DNA of 48,435 nucleotides from an uncultured Acetatifactor sp. (GCA_904501885.1 CAJGCP010000016.1:1-48435), one strand, 5' to 3'; numbered from the stretch's first letter, positions 26,539 to 36,139 are shown. Made by a program: numbers and translations. The notes: generated from the letters alone by a model not told the origin.

Positions 26539-28135
26539 GCAACAGAAAGCAAATATGTGGGAACAGACACAGAGAGCAGCGCGTTTTGTGGTGCTCTCTG
26601 TGTCTTTGTGTTTTCTTGCTGTCTTGACAGTGTTACAACTGATTTCCACTGCTTCAGTTGCTTATGACCAGTCAGAAAAGGTGAAAATTGCAGCCGTAAA
26701 TCCCTTGGGAACAGCAGCCATATCTGCTTTGATACTGCTATTGCTGGGCGGCATTTTAACAGCAATTGGTAAGGGGACCCCTCGTCTGGGCAAGAGAGGG
26801 GGCTTTGGCGTAAAAACGGAACGACGGCTCTTTGCCTTCTTTTGCGGTCTTACCATGGTGGCCGGTGTGGCATTGATTTTTGGTGTAGGAGAAGGCTTGA
26901 GAGAGGACCCATTGCATGTTTACGAGTCGGCAGTTCAGCTTTCTATGCGTGAAAATTTGACTTTGATGCCCGGCGGGTATCTGTTCCACAAGGCCCATCA
27001 ATTAGGGCTTGTGACCTATGAGCGAATGCTTGGATTGATTACATTCGATGTACGATTTATTTTCTTTCTCAATTTATTGTTTGTGAATGGGATCAACTTT
27101 TTATCATACAAGATGGCGGATATGGTGTTTGACCACAACCAAAGAGTGAATCTTTTGACCATTTGTTTATCCTATCTCTTTGTACCCCAGTTTTTCTTTG
27201 TGGTGTTTGCTTATGGACTGGTGCCCGGCTTCTTCTTTCTGCTCCTGGCACTTTACCTAATTGAGAAATATTTTAGAGATGAGAAAAAAAGGTATTTGGT
27301 AGCGGTAGTGCTTTCCTTGTCCGTAGCCACCCTGTTGAAATCCAATTATTTGATTGGCGCCATTGTGGTGGCGATTCTGTGTGTGCTGCAGACCTTACGA
27401 ACAAAAAAACTTAAGGCGCTTTTGGTGGCTGTTATGGCAGTGGTGCTCCCGATTTGTTGTTTGAAGCTTCTGCCCCTTGTGTATGAGGCAAGGACGGGAA
27501 TTCCGGCAGTGGAAGGGGAGCCCATGATTACCTATGTGGCCATGGGGGTGAATCCCATGAATGAAGGGGCCGGGCCGGGATGGTATGATGGCAGTAATTA
27601 TAACTGGTATAAGAATGCAGAATATGACAGAGCAAGGACCATAGAACGAGCAGAAGAATGTCTCCGTAATTGCGTGACAGTGTATCGGACTGAGCCTGTG
27701 AGAACGGCCAAATTCTTTGTCAGAAAAACCATTTCCCAATGGTGTGAACCTTTGTTTCAATCGGTCTGGAGCGGCCACTTAGAGGCCTTGGGCCAACAGG
27801 CAGAGCATCCGGCATTGAGACCCTTATTTCTGGGAGAGGGAGCGGAACCTTTGCTTCGCCTGTGGATGCGAGGAATGTTATTCCTGATTTATCTGTCTGC
27901 ATTCTTATTTCTATGGAATAAGGGTAAGGAAGCGCATGGTTTGGAGTATGCCTTTTTATTTTTTATTGGAGGATTTCTGTTTCATTTGGTATGGGAAGCA
28001 AAAAGCCAGTACATTTATCCCTATGTGTTTGTGATGATTCCCGGTTGCGCCTATCTGTTAAGCGATTTTGCGGAAAAGATGAAAAGCAGGAAAAAGTCCA
28101 AACAAATGGTGGAAAACATTGACAGTACGTCATAA
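26522..28135 (+). CDS. Multi-pass membrane protein, GT-C glycosyltransferase-like
   Basis: The 537-residue protein has an N-terminal cytoplasmic stretch and about eleven membrane segments (for example LSVSLCFLAVLTVLQLIS, FFLYSAFLFLW-type helices near the C-terminus). After the third segment comes an acidic loop REDPLHVYESAVQL, resembling the first-loop acidic motif of GT-C enzymes such as protein mannosyltransferases and ArnT. It probably transfers a sugar from a polyprenyl-phosphate donor on the outer face; this is inferred from topology. The start is ATG 26522, overlapping the previous gene, with an AGAGGAG about 13 bases upstream; ATG 26555 is an alternative. It is paired with the GtrII-like protein and ends 66 bp before hisS. 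Confidence 0.7.
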   Translation: MCQTNKQQKANMWEQTQRAARFVVLSVSLCFLAVLTVLQLISTASVAYDQSEKVKIAAVNPLGTAAISALILLLLGGILTAIGKGTPRLGKRGGFGVKTERRLFAFFCGLTMVAGVALIFGVGEGLREDPLHVYESAVQLSMRENLTLMPGGYLFHKAHQLGLVTYERMLGLITFDVRFIFFLNLLFVNGINFLSYKMADMVFDHNQRVNLLTICLSYLFVPQFFFVVFAYGLVPGFFFLLLALYLIEKYFRDEKKRYLVAVVLSLSVATLLKSNYLIGAIVVAILCVLQTLRTKKLKALLVAVMAVVLPICCLKLLPLVYEARTGIPAVEGEPMITYVAMGVNPMNEGAGPGWYDGSNYNWYKNAEYDRARTIERAEECLRNCVTVYRTEPVRTAKFFVRKTISQWCEPLFQSVWSGHLEALGQQAEHPALRPLFLGEGAEPLLRLWMRGMLFLIYLSAFLFLWNKGKEAHGLEYAFLFFIGGFLFHLVWEAKSQYIYPYVFVMIPGCAYLLSDFAEKMKSRKKSKQMVENIDSTS

Positions 28136-28201
28136 AAAATATATCATATATAGGATATATATGATGATGGATAATGTAATAAAATGAAAGGTGTGACGCA
28201 T

Positions 28202-29464
28202 ATGGCACTTAGTAAAAAGCCGGTGACGGGAATGAAAGATATCCTGCCGGAGGAAATGCAAATTCGTGATTATGTGATTAGCGTAATCAAGGAGACTTAC
28301 GGTACATTTGGATTTACATCCATTGAAACCCCCTGTGTGGAACATATTGAGAACCTGACCAATAAGCAGGGTGGCGACAATGAGAAATTAATATTTAAGA
28401 TTTTAAAACGTGGCGAGAAACTGAATGTGGAGGCAGCTACCACCGAGGCTGAAGTGGTGGACGGCGGTTTGCGATATGATTTGACTGTGCCCTTGGTACG
28501 CTATTATTCCAATAATGCTGCACAGTTACCTGCTCCCTTTAAGGCATTACAGATGGGCAATGTTTGGCGTGCAGACAGACCTCAGAGAGGCCGTTACCGC
28601 CAGTTTATGCAGTGTGACATAGACATTTTCGGCGAGCCCTCTAATCTGGCAGAAATCGAGTTGATTTTGGCAACCACCACCACACTGGGCAAGTTGGGCT
28701 TCAAGAATTTTGAGATTCGCATCAACGACCGTCAGATTCTAAAGGCAATGGCGGCATACAGTGGTTTTGCAGAGGAAGAGTACGACAATGTATTCATCAC
28801 CTTGGACAAGATGGACAAGATTGGCCTGGATGGCGTGGAAACAGACCTTTTAAACAATGGCTATTCCAAGGATTGTGTAGACAAATACTTAGATTTATAT
28901 AAAGGGTTGGAGAGTGCACCCAATGGTGTGGCGTATCTGGCAGACAAGTTGGCCGGTGTGTTGGACGAAACTGTGACCAAGGGGCTGCAGGAAATCATCG
29001 ACAGCGTGGAGAGCACCAAGCGGGCACAATTTAACATGGTATTTGATGCCACCCTGGTACGAGGCATGTCTTATTACACAGGTACCATTTTCGAAATCGC
29101 TATCCCGGAATTCGGCGGTAGCTGCGGCGGTGGCGGCAGATACGATAAGATGGTAGGTAAGTTTACCGGAAATGATGTCCCTGCCTGTGGATTTTCCATA
29201 GGATTCGAGCGTATTATCCTGTTGCTTCAGGAGAGCGGTTTCCAGATTCCGGACAGACCTAAGAAGCAGGCCTACCTGATAGAAAAGGGTGTGGAGGGTG
29301 ACAGATTATGCGAAGTCATCGCTCAGGCACAAAAGGCCAGAGAAGCAGGCGCACAGGTATTGGTGGTGCGTATGAACAAGAACAAAAAGTTCCAAAAAGA
29401 CCAGCTGACAGCACAGGGCTATGAGGAATTTGTGGAATTCTATAAAGAGGCATTGAAGAATTAA
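28202..29464 (+). CDS. hisS: Histidyl-tRNA synthetase
   Basis: HisRS charges tRNA-His in the cytoplasm. The 420-residue class II synthetase shows KPVTGMKDILPEE at the N-terminus, motif 2 with the histidine-binding region (RADRPQRGRYRQFMQCDIDI), the histidyl-specific VRGMSYYTGTIFEI, and motif 3 GFSIGFERIILLL, followed by an anticodon-binding domain. AAAGGTG eight bases before ATG 28202 sets the start; the in-frame ATG at 28184 lacks a site. The 66-bp gap upstream holds an AT-rich inverted repeat (28143-28165) but is far too short for a T-box leader, so regulation by uncharged tRNA is not seen here. Confidence 0.97.
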   Translation: MALSKKPVTGMKDILPEEMQIRDYVISVIKETYGTFGFTSIETPCVEHIENLTNKQGGDNEKLIFKILKRGEKLNVEAATTEAEVVDGGLRYDLTVPLVRYYSNNAAQLPAPFKALQMGNVWRADRPQRGRYRQFMQCDIDIFGEPSNLAEIELILATTTTLGKLGFKNFEIRINDRQILKAMAAYSGFAEEEYDNVFITLDKMDKIGLDGVETDLLNNGYSKDCVDKYLDLYKGLESAPNGVAYLADKLAGVLDETVTKGLQEIIDSVESTKRAQFNMVFDATLVRGMSYYTGTIFEIAIPEFGGSCGGGGRYDKMVGKFTGNDVPACGFSIGFERIILLLQESGFQIPDRPKKQAYLIEKGVEGDRLCEVIAQAQKAREAGAQVLVVRMNKNKKFQKDQLTAQGYEEFVEFYKEALKN

Positions 29465-29480
29465 GAAAAGAGGTTTGACT

Positions 29481-31277
29481 ATGGCTGAATCAATGAGAGG
29501 TTTAAAGAGAACACATCGTTGTGGTGAACTTTCCACCGCAAATGTGGGAGAAGTAGTTACCGTCATGGGCTGGGTACAGAAGCAGCGTAACAAGGGCGGT
29601 ATCATATTTGTGGATATGCGCGACAGAGCAGGTCTGTTGCAGGTGATTTTCGAAGAAAGCGACTGTGGCGCTGAGCATTTTGCGAAGGCGGAAAAACTTC
29701 GTAGTGAGTTTGTTATCGCAGTGGTTGGTAAGGTAGAGCGCAGATCCGGTGCCATCAATGAAAATTTGGCTACCGGTGAGATTGAAATCAGAGCTACGGA
29801 GGTCCGTATTCTTTCTGAGGCAGAGACTCCGCCCTTCCCCATTGAGGCAGATTCCAAGACCAAGGAAGAACTTCGCTTGAAATATCGTTATCTTGACTTG
29901 CGCCGTCCTGACATCCAGCAGAATCTGATGTTGCGTAGTAAAATCGCAACCACCATCAGAAAATTCATGAGTGATGAAGGATTTTTGGAGATTGAGACAC
30001 CGATTTTGAACAAGTCCACACCGGAGGGAGCAAGAGATTATCTGGTGCCCAGCCGTGTGCATCCCGGATGTTTCTATGCCCTGCCTCAGTCCCCTCAGAT
30101 ATTCAAACAGCTTTTGATGTGTTCCGGATATGACCGATATTTCCAGATTGCAAAGTGTTTCCGTGATGAGGACTTAAGAGCAGATCGTCAGCCTGAGTTT
30201 ACCCAGGTGGACTTGGAAATGTCCTTCGTGGATGTGGATGATGTTATTGATGCGACCGAGAGAATGGTTGCCAATGTTTGCGAGGAAGCCATTGGCCTGA
30301 AGGTACAGCTGCCGATCCAGCGTATGACCTATGCAGAGGCGATGGACCGTTTTGGTTCCGATAAGCCGGATACAAGATTCGGTTTTGAATTGGTAGATGT
30401 GTCCGAAGTTGTAGCAAACTGTGGCTTCGGCGTGTTTACAGGCGCCTTGGAAAACGGCGGAAGTGTAAGAGGTATCAATATTAAGGGACAGGCTGAAATG
30501 CCCCGTAAAAAGATTGATGCTTTGGTAGAGTTTGCAAAAGGCTATGGTGCAAAAGGATTGGCATATTTGTCCGTTATGCCGGATGGCACCTATAAGTCTT
30601 CTTTTGCAAAATTCATGACAGAAGAAGAGTTGCAGGCATTGGTGAGCGCAATGGGCGGTGAGGCAGGAGACTTGCTCCTGTTCGCAGCTGATAAATCCAA
30701 GATTGTATTCTCTGTACTTGGTGCCCTTCGTTGCGAGATTGCAAAGCAACTGGATATGATTGACAATAATCAGTTCAACTTCCTGTGGATTACGGAATTC
30801 CCTCAGTTTGAGTGGAGTGAGGAAGATGAGAGATTTGTGGCAATGCACCATCCCTTTACCATGCCCATGGATGAGGATTTGCAGTATCTGACTTCCGATC
30901 CCGGCAGAGTACGTGCGAAAGCATACGATATCGTACTGAACGGTGTAGAATTGGGTGGCGGTAGTGTAAGAATCTTCCAGAGCGATATCCAGGAAACCAT
31001 GTTTGAGGTGCTTGGATTCACCAAAGAAGCTGCCTATACACAGTTTGGCTTCCTGTTAGATGCGTTCAAATATGGCGTGCCTCCTCACGCAGGACTTGCC
31101 ATTGGTTTGGACCGTTTCGTAATGCTTTTGGTGAAGGCGGACAATATCCGTGAAGTAATCGCATTCCCTAAGGTAAAGGATGCATCCTGTCTGATGACCG
31201 AGGCACCCGGCACTGTGGATGACAAGCAGTTGGAAGAGTTGATGCTGAGCATTGTAAAAGCAGAAAGTGAAGAATAA
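29481..31277 (+). CDS. aspS: Aspartyl-tRNA synthetase
   Basis: AspRS charges tRNA-Asp (or tRNA-Asp and tRNA-Asn if non-discriminating). The 598-residue bacterial type has an N-terminal OB-fold anticodon domain (EVVTVMGWVQKQRNKGGIIF), motif 1, the ALPQSPQIFKQLLM segment, motif 2 FRDEDLRADRQPEFTQVDLE, a GAD insertion domain, and motif 3 GLAIGLDRFVMLL. AGAGG seven bases before ATG 29481 fixes the start; the TTG at 29475 is too close to it. It follows hisS by 16 bp, the common order in Bacillota. Confidence 0.97.
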   Translation: MAESMRGLKRTHRCGELSTANVGEVVTVMGWVQKQRNKGGIIFVDMRDRAGLLQVIFEESDCGAEHFAKAEKLRSEFVIAVVGKVERRSGAINENLATGEIEIRATEVRILSEAETPPFPIEADSKTKEELRLKYRYLDLRRPDIQQNLMLRSKIATTIRKFMSDEGFLEIETPILNKSTPEGARDYLVPSRVHPGCFYALPQSPQIFKQLLMCSGYDRYFQIAKCFRDEDLRADRQPEFTQVDLEMSFVDVDDVIDATERMVANVCEEAIGLKVQLPIQRMTYAEAMDRFGSDKPDTRFGFELVDVSEVVANCGFGVFTGALENGGSVRGINIKGQAEMPRKKIDALVEFAKGYGAKGLAYLSVMPDGTYKSSFAKFMTEEELQALVSAMGGEAGDLLLFAADKSKIVFSVLGALRCEIAKQLDMIDNNQFNFLWITEFPQFEWSEEDERFVAMHHPFTMPMDEDLQYLTSDPGRVRAKAYDIVLNGVELGGGSVRIFQSDIQETMFEVLGFTKEAAYTQFGFLLDAFKYGVPPHAGLAIGLDRFVMLLVKADNIREVIAFPKVKDASCLMTEAPGTVDDKQLEELMLSIVKAESEE

Positions 31278-31282
31278 TAACC

Positions 31283-31996
31283 ATGATGCAGGATAAAGTA
31301 TATATGATGCGCTTCGGAGAGGAAATTGACTCTTGCCAGGCACTGCTGCATCCTGTTTTCAAGGAAAGAAGTAAAAGCATTGAAAATCAGATAAAGCGGC
31401 GTGCCGGTATGGCCGCTGCTTTACTTTTTCAGTATGCAGTGCACAGGATTTTTCACACAGAAGTGATGGATGATTCACAGATCATAGAGATTTTCTCTGC
31501 GGAACTGCAGGAAATGCCGGCAGATTGTAAGGGGATTTTACCGGAGATTTCTTATGGACCACAGGGAAAACCCTACGTGAAAGACAATGTGTTTTGTGGC
31601 CAACCCTTATACTTTAATCTGTCCCATTCGGAGGATATGGCAGTTTGTGCGATTTCCTCTAAAGAAGTGGGTATTGATGTACAAAAGTGTAAAGACATAG
31701 ATTTTTTTGGTATGGCCAAGAGATTTTTTGCACCGGAAGAGGTGCGTGCGTTAGAAAATACGACTCCGGAAGAACAGAAAAGCCTGTTTTATCGCCTGTG
31801 GACCTATAAGGAAGCTTATGGGAAGATGACAGGGCAGGGTGTCTTAGCATATCTTGGCAAGGATTTTTTGCAAATGATGCCGGAAAACGAAAACCGGACG
31901 GAAACAACACCGGAAAGCTGTGAGGAAAGAGTGCTTTTTCAGGAATTTTCTCTTGTTCCGGATTTTTATATGACCCTATGTAAACAAAAGCAGTAA
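31283..31996 (+). CDS. 4'-phosphopantetheinyl transferase, Sfp type
   Basis: The enzyme moves phosphopantetheine from CoA to carrier proteins. The 237-residue two-lobed Sfp form shows PLYFNLSHSEDMAVCAIS near residue 112, VGIDVQKCKDID with the metal-binding Asp near 130, and RLWTYKEAYGKMTGQG near 172, all expected motifs. No polyketide or peptide synthetase is in the window, so it may serve fatty-acid ACP as well as any secondary pathway. It starts 5 bp after aspS with no strong ribosome binding site, which suggests coupling; starts at 31286 or 31304 are also possible. The ABC exporter follows within 11 bp. Confidence 0.9.
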   Translation: MMQDKVYMMRFGEEIDSCQALLHPVFKERSKSIENQIKRRAGMAAALLFQYAVHRIFHTEVMDDSQIIEIFSAELQEMPADCKGILPEISYGPQGKPYVKDNVFCGQPLYFNLSHSEDMAVCAISSKEVGIDVQKCKDIDFFGMAKRFFAPEEVRALENTTPEEQKSLFYRLWTYKEAYGKMTGQGVLAYLGKDFLQMMPENENRTETTPESCEERVLFQEFSLVPDFYMTLCKQKQ

Positions 31997-32007
31997 GGAA
32001 ATGTTTC

Positions 32008-33762
32008 ATGAAGAGACTACTTCGATTTTTTAGCGAGTATAAAAAAGAAATAGTGCTGGCACCGGGCTTCAAACTATTGGAGGCTGTATTTGAGTTGTTT
32101 GTGCCCCTGGTGATGGCTGCCATCATTGACAGAGGCATCGTTGCTGCGGACAGAAGCTTCATCGGACGGATGAGCCTTTGGTTGATTGTACTGGCGGCAG
32201 TGGGACTAACGGTGTCTGTGACGGCACAGTTTTTTGCTGCCAAGGCGGCGGTTGGTGTGTCTGCAAAATTAAGACAGGCCCTGTTTGAGCATATGCAAGG
32301 CTTTGATTTCACCCATATTGACCAGGCGGGAACTTCCGCCATGATTACCCGCATGACCAGTGACGTGAATCAGGTCCAGTCAGGCATCAATATGGTACTT
32401 CGCTTGTTCCTGCGTTCCCCCATCATCGTGTTTGGTGCCATGATCATGGCCTTCACCATCGATGTGAAGAGTGCACTCATCTTTGTGGTGGCGATTCCAT
32501 TGTTAGCAATAGTGGTATTTGGCATTATGTGGATTACCATGCCCCTGTATAAAAAGGTCCAGAAGGCATTAGAACAGGTCCTTCGTCTGACCCGTGAAAA
32601 CCTCACCGGTGTCCGTGTCATAAGAGCCTTCTGTGAAGAGAAGACAGAGATAGAGAAATTTGTGGACCATACGGAACGTCTGGCGGGATTGCAGACCTTT
32701 GTGGGACGCATCAGCGCAATTATGAATCCTGCGACCTATATTATCGTAAACGGAGCGACGATTGCGCTATTATACACAGGTGCAATCCAAGTAAACTTGG
32801 GCAATTTAACCCAGGGTGAAGTGATAGCCATTGTGAATTACATGTCTCAGATATTGGTGGAGCTGGTGAAATTTGCGAATCTGATGATTACGATCACCAA
32901 GGCTTTGGCCTGTGCGGACAGAGTGGCAGATGTGTTCGAGATTCCCAGCACGGATTTACAGAGAGTGAAGATGTTATACGGTGAAAACAAGGGCTTAGAG
33001 CATGCACCTTTTGTGGCTTTCGATCATGTGACCTATAGATATTCTCAGGCCGGTGCTGAGACCCTGCGGGACATCCACTTCAGTGTAGAACAAGGGGAAA
33101 CGGTTGGCATCATTGGTGGTACCGGTTCCGGTAAAAGCACATTGGTACAGTTGATTGCAGGGTTGTATCCTGTGACAGAGGGTAAGGTCATGGTATCCGG
33201 GGTGAATGTGCAGGATATGGATCCGGATGTGTTGCGAAATATGATTGGCATGGTGCCCCAGAAAGCAGTGCTGTTTGAAGGAACCATTGCAAGCAATCTG
33301 GCCTTTGGAAAGGAAGAGGCCACAGAGGAAGAAATGTGGACTGCTTTAGAGCGGGCACAGGTCAAATCTGTGATAGAGGAAAAAGGCGGTTTGCTGGCGA
33401 GAGTGGCACAAAATGGCAAAAACCTTTCCGGTGGACAAAGACAGCGAGTGACCATTGCCAGGGCTTTGGTCCGTAACTCCGAGATTTTAATCTTAGACGA
33501 TAGTGCCTCTGCACTGGATTATGCCACAGAGGCGGCCCTGCGCAAGGCAATTCGTGGCTTAGAAGGGCAGACCACTACCTTTATCGTGTCCCAGCGTGCT
33601 TCTAGTGTACGCCATGCGGACAAAATTATTGTGTTGGATGATGGGGAGATGGCAGGACTTGGTACCCATGAAGAATTACTTGCCACCTGTCCTGTATATC
33701 AGGAAATTTACGCTTCGCAATATTCCGTAGAAGAAAACACAGACAAGGGGGGCAAACAGTGA
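32008..33762 (+). CDS. ABC exporter subunit with degenerate nucleotide site
   Basis: The 584-residue half-transporter has six membrane helices in the first 310 residues and a C-terminal ATPase domain: Walker A GGTGSGKST near 370, signature LSGGQRQRVTIARAL, and Walker B region ILILDDSASALD near 494. The residue after Walker B is Asp rather than the catalytic Glu, and the switch position in TTFIVSQRASS is Gln rather than His. This pattern marks the non-hydrolysing subunit of heterodimeric exporters such as TM287/288. Its stop overlaps the start of the partner gene. It probably exports a lipid, drug or peptide; the substrate is unknown. Confidence 0.93.
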   Translation: MKRLLRFFSEYKKEIVLAPGFKLLEAVFELFVPLVMAAIIDRGIVAADRSFIGRMSLWLIVLAAVGLTVSVTAQFFAAKAAVGVSAKLRQALFEHMQGFDFTHIDQAGTSAMITRMTSDVNQVQSGINMVLRLFLRSPIIVFGAMIMAFTIDVKSALIFVVAIPLLAIVVFGIMWITMPLYKKVQKALEQVLRLTRENLTGVRVIRAFCEEKTEIEKFVDHTERLAGLQTFVGRISAIMNPATYIIVNGATIALLYTGAIQVNLGNLTQGEVIAIVNYMSQILVELVKFANLMITITKALACADRVADVFEIPSTDLQRVKMLYGENKGLEHAPFVAFDHVTYRYSQAGAETLRDIHFSVEQGETVGIIGGTGSGKSTLVQLIAGLYPVTEGKVMVSGVNVQDMDPDVLRNMIGMVPQKAVLFEGTIASNLAFGKEEATEEEMWTALERAQVKSVIEEKGGLLARVAQNGKNLSGGQRQRVTIARALVRNSEILILDDSASALDYATEAALRKAIRGLEGQTTTFIVSQRASSVRHADKIIVLDDGEMAGLGTHEELLATCPVYQEIYASQYSVEENTDKGGKQ

Positions 33763-35486
33763 TGATGCAAACCTTGAAAAAAGTCATGCAATATATCAAA
33801 AAATATTGGATTTGGGTGGGTGCTTCTATTTGCCTTGCCACCATCAGTGTGGTATTGACCCTTTATGTGCCTATTTTAATTGGTGATGCCATTGATTTCG
33901 TGGTGGACAAGGGACAGGTGGATTTTGCGTCCCTGGGGTCCATTTTGGTTCGTATGGGGATTTGCATTGCAGTAACTGCTGTAGCCCAGTGGCTGATGAA
34001 TACCTGTAATAATCATATTACCTATCATGTGGTGCAGGACATCCGTGAGGATGCCTTCCGTAAGATTCAAAGTCTGCCGTTGAAAGATCTGGACAGAAAG
34101 CCGGTAGGAGATATGGTCAGCAGGGTGGTGGCAGATGTGGATACCTTTGCAGACGGTTTGTTGATGGGATTTACCCAATTTTTTACCGGCGTAATGACCA
34201 TTCTTGGCACTCTGATTTTTATGCTGGTGACCAATGTTCCCATTGCCTTGGTGGTGATTTGTATCACCCCGGTTTCCTTTGTGGTGGCGAAATTTATCTC
34301 CACCAAAACCTATGCTATGTTTAAAGTGCAGTCAGAAACCAGAGCAGAGCAGACTTCCTTGATTGAAGAGGTAATCGGCAATCAGAAGGTGGTGAAGATG
34401 TTTTCCCAGGAAGACAATATGATGGAAAAGTTCACTGACATCAATGTTCGACTGGAGAGAAGTTCCCTGCGTGCAATTTTTTATTCCTCGCTGACAAACC
34501 CTTGTACCAGATTTGTCAATGCTTTGGTCTATGCAGGAGTGGGTGTGTTTGGCGCAATGTTAGCCATCAAAGGCGGTATCTCGGTAGGACGTCTGTCCTG
34601 TTTCTTGAGTTATGCCAATCAGTATACGAAACCCTTTAATGAAATTTCCGGTGTTATCACTGAGTTGCAGAATGCATTGGTCTGTGCAGGACGTATCTTT
34701 GCGTTGATAGAAGCGAACCCTCAGGTGCCGGAGGCGGAAGACGCGGTGGTGTTGCAGAAGGCAAAGGGCGAAGTGGTATTGGAGAATGTGGCCTTTTCCT
34801 ACGATCCTGAGAAACCATTGATTCGAAATCTGTCCCTTCATGTGAAGCCGGGACAGCGTGTGGCAATCGTTGGTCCTACCGGATGTGGTAAGACCACCCT
34901 GATCAATCTTTTGATGCGTTTTTATGATGTAAATAGTGGAAGTATATGTGTTGACGGCGTGGATATCCGACATATGACCAGAGAGAGCCTACGGCAGAAT
35001 TTTGGTATGGTGCTTCAGGAGACCTGGCTAAAGGAAGGTACCATTGCTGACAATGTGCGCATGGGTAGGCCGGAGGCAACGGATGAGGAAGTAATACAGG
35101 CCTGCAAAGATGCCCATGCCCATAGCTTTATCAAACGTTTGCCGGAAGGGTATCATACCTTGGTGGGTGAGAATGGCGGCAATCTGTCTCAGGGACAGAA
35201 GCAGTTGTTGTGTATTGCCAGAGTTATGTTGGCATTGCCCTCTATGTTGATTCTGGATGAGGCAACTTCCTCCATTGATACCAGAACGGAAATGCGGATT
35301 CAGAAGGCATTTGCTAAAATGATGGAGGGGCGAACCAGTTTCATCGTGGCACACCGACTTTCCACAATCTGCGAGGCAGACATTATTCTGGTAATGAAGG
35401 ATGGAAATATTATCGAACAGGGTAATCATGAAACTTTGTTAAAGCAAGGTGGCTTTTATAAGGAATTGTACGAAGCACAGTTTTAA
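33762..35486 (+). CDS. ABC exporter subunit with canonical ATPase site
   Basis: The partner half-transporter has about 574 residues: six membrane helices, then Walker A GPTGCGKTT near 370, the variant signature LSQGQKQLLCIARV, Walker B LILDEATSSID with the catalytic Glu, and the His switch in FIVAHRLSTI. The intact site here pairs with the LSGGQ signature of the first subunit to form the one active ATP site. ATG 33762 overlaps the previous stop (TGATG) with a GGGG-rich site about 9 bases upstream, so the two subunits are translationally coupled in a 1:1 manner. A terminator follows at 35518. Confidence 0.93.
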   Translation: MMQTLKKVMQYIKKYWIWVGASICLATISVVLTLYVPILIGDAIDFVVDKGQVDFASLGSILVRMGICIAVTAVAQWLMNTCNNHITYHVVQDIREDAFRKIQSLPLKDLDRKPVGDMVSRVVADVDTFADGLLMGFTQFFTGVMTILGTLIFMLVTNVPIALVVICITPVSFVVAKFISTKTYAMFKVQSETRAEQTSLIEEVIGNQKVVKMFSQEDNMMEKFTDINVRLERSSLRAIFYSSLTNPCTRFVNALVYAGVGVFGAMLAIKGGISVGRLSCFLSYANQYTKPFNEISGVITELQNALVCAGRIFALIEANPQVPEAEDAVVLQKAKGEVVLENVAFSYDPEKPLIRNLSLHVKPGQRVAIVGPTGCGKTTLINLLMRFYDVNSGSICVDGVDIRHMTRESLRQNFGMVLQETWLKEGTIADNVRMGRPEATDEEVIQACKDAHAHSFIKRLPEGYHTLVGENGGNLSQGQKQLLCIARVMLALPSMLILDEATSSIDTRTEMRIQKAFAKMMEGRTSFIVAHRLSTICEADIILVMKDGNIIEQGNHETLLKQGGFYKELYEAQF

Positions 35487-35517
35487 CTGTGTTTGGAAAT
35501 AAATATAAGTAGACACG

Positions 35518-35548
35518 AAAGAGAGGAGAAACACTCCTCTCTTTTTTT
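35518..35548 (+). terminator. Rho-independent terminator after the ABC exporter
   Basis: GAGAGGAG (35521-35528), loop AAACA, CTCCTCTC (35534-35541), then seven T. The A residues before the stem extend pairing with the T-run. It closes the long apt-to-ABC run of genes. Confidence 0.9.
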
Positions 35549-35584
35549 GCATAAAATAGTATAAAATATTTACAGGTGATCATT

Positions 35585-36109
35585 ATGGCGAAAGTAGTCA
35601 TCGATGCAGGGCACGGAGGCGTGAATCCCGGTGCGATATATAATGGACGCAGAGAAAAGGATGATGTGCTCCGACTTGCCTTGGAAGTGGGAGAAATATT
35701 AGAAAACAGTGGGGTGGATGTGGTCTACACACGCACCGAGGATATCTATGAAACGCCTTATCAGAAGGCCATGGAGGCCAATGCCGCAGGGGCAGATTAT
35801 TTTATTTCATTGCATCGTAATTCCAGTCCTTATCCCAATCAATATACGGGTATTGAAACACTTGTGTTTAACCGTAATTCCAAAGCGGGGGACTTGGCCT
35901 CCAACATCAATGAAAGGTTGGCGGCGGTTGGTTTCCAGAACCAAGGGGTAAACGAGAGGAAAAATTTGTCGGTACTCAATGACACATCTATGCCGGCGGC
36001 ATTGGTGGAAGTGGGATTTATCAATACAGATGCGGATAACCGATTGTTTGATGCGGAGTTTAACAACATTGCCATAGCAATTGCCCAGGGAATTTTGGAT
36101 ACATTGTAA
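35585..36109 (+). CDS. N-acetylmuramoyl-L-alanine amidase (Amidase_3) without export signal
   Basis: The 174-residue protein is a bare Amidase_3 domain, which cuts the bond between muramic acid and the stem peptide. The zinc and catalytic residues are all visible: His in VVIDAGHGG (residues 3-11), Glu in GRREKDD, His in FISLHRNSS near 80, and the catalytic Glu in ALVEVGFINT near 143. There is no signal peptide, membrane anchor or wall-binding repeat, unlike usual CwlC-type hydrolases except mother-cell forms such as CwlC itself, which is released at lysis. A spore-mother-cell lysis role or a phage-like origin is therefore possible. AGGTGA five bases before ATG 35585 sets the start over the GTG at 35576. 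It stands alone after a terminator. Confidence 0.9.
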   Translation: MAKVVIDAGHGGVNPGAIYNGRREKDDVLRLALEVGEILENSGVDVVYTRTEDIYETPYQKAMEANAAGADYFISLHRNSSPYPNQYTGIETLVFNRNSKAGDLASNINERLAAVGFQNQGVNERKNLSVLNDTSMPAALVEVGFINTDADNRLFDAEFNNIAIAIAQGILDTL

Positions 36110-36111
36110 AA

Positions 36112-36139
36112 TTGACTTAAAAGTGAAGGTGCATAAAAA
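36112..36139 (+). promoter_or_regulatory. Promoter candidate for the Na/Pi cotransporter gene
   Basis: TTGACT, a 16-bp spacer and TAAAAA lie just after the amidase stop. A second candidate with an extended -10 (TGTTACAAT) occurs near 36164-36172. Either would give a leader of roughly 90-120 bases holding the hairpin at 36205-36246. Confidence 0.4.

Noticed and set aside
28136..28201. T-box leader before hisS
   Set aside because: The gap is only 66 bp and has neither a T-box sequence nor a terminator hairpin; only an AT-rich inverted repeat is present.
32008..33762. Inactive or damaged ABC transporter
   Set aside because: Asp for Glu and Gln for His in one subunit is the normal pattern of heterodimeric exporters whose partner keeps the active site, as here.
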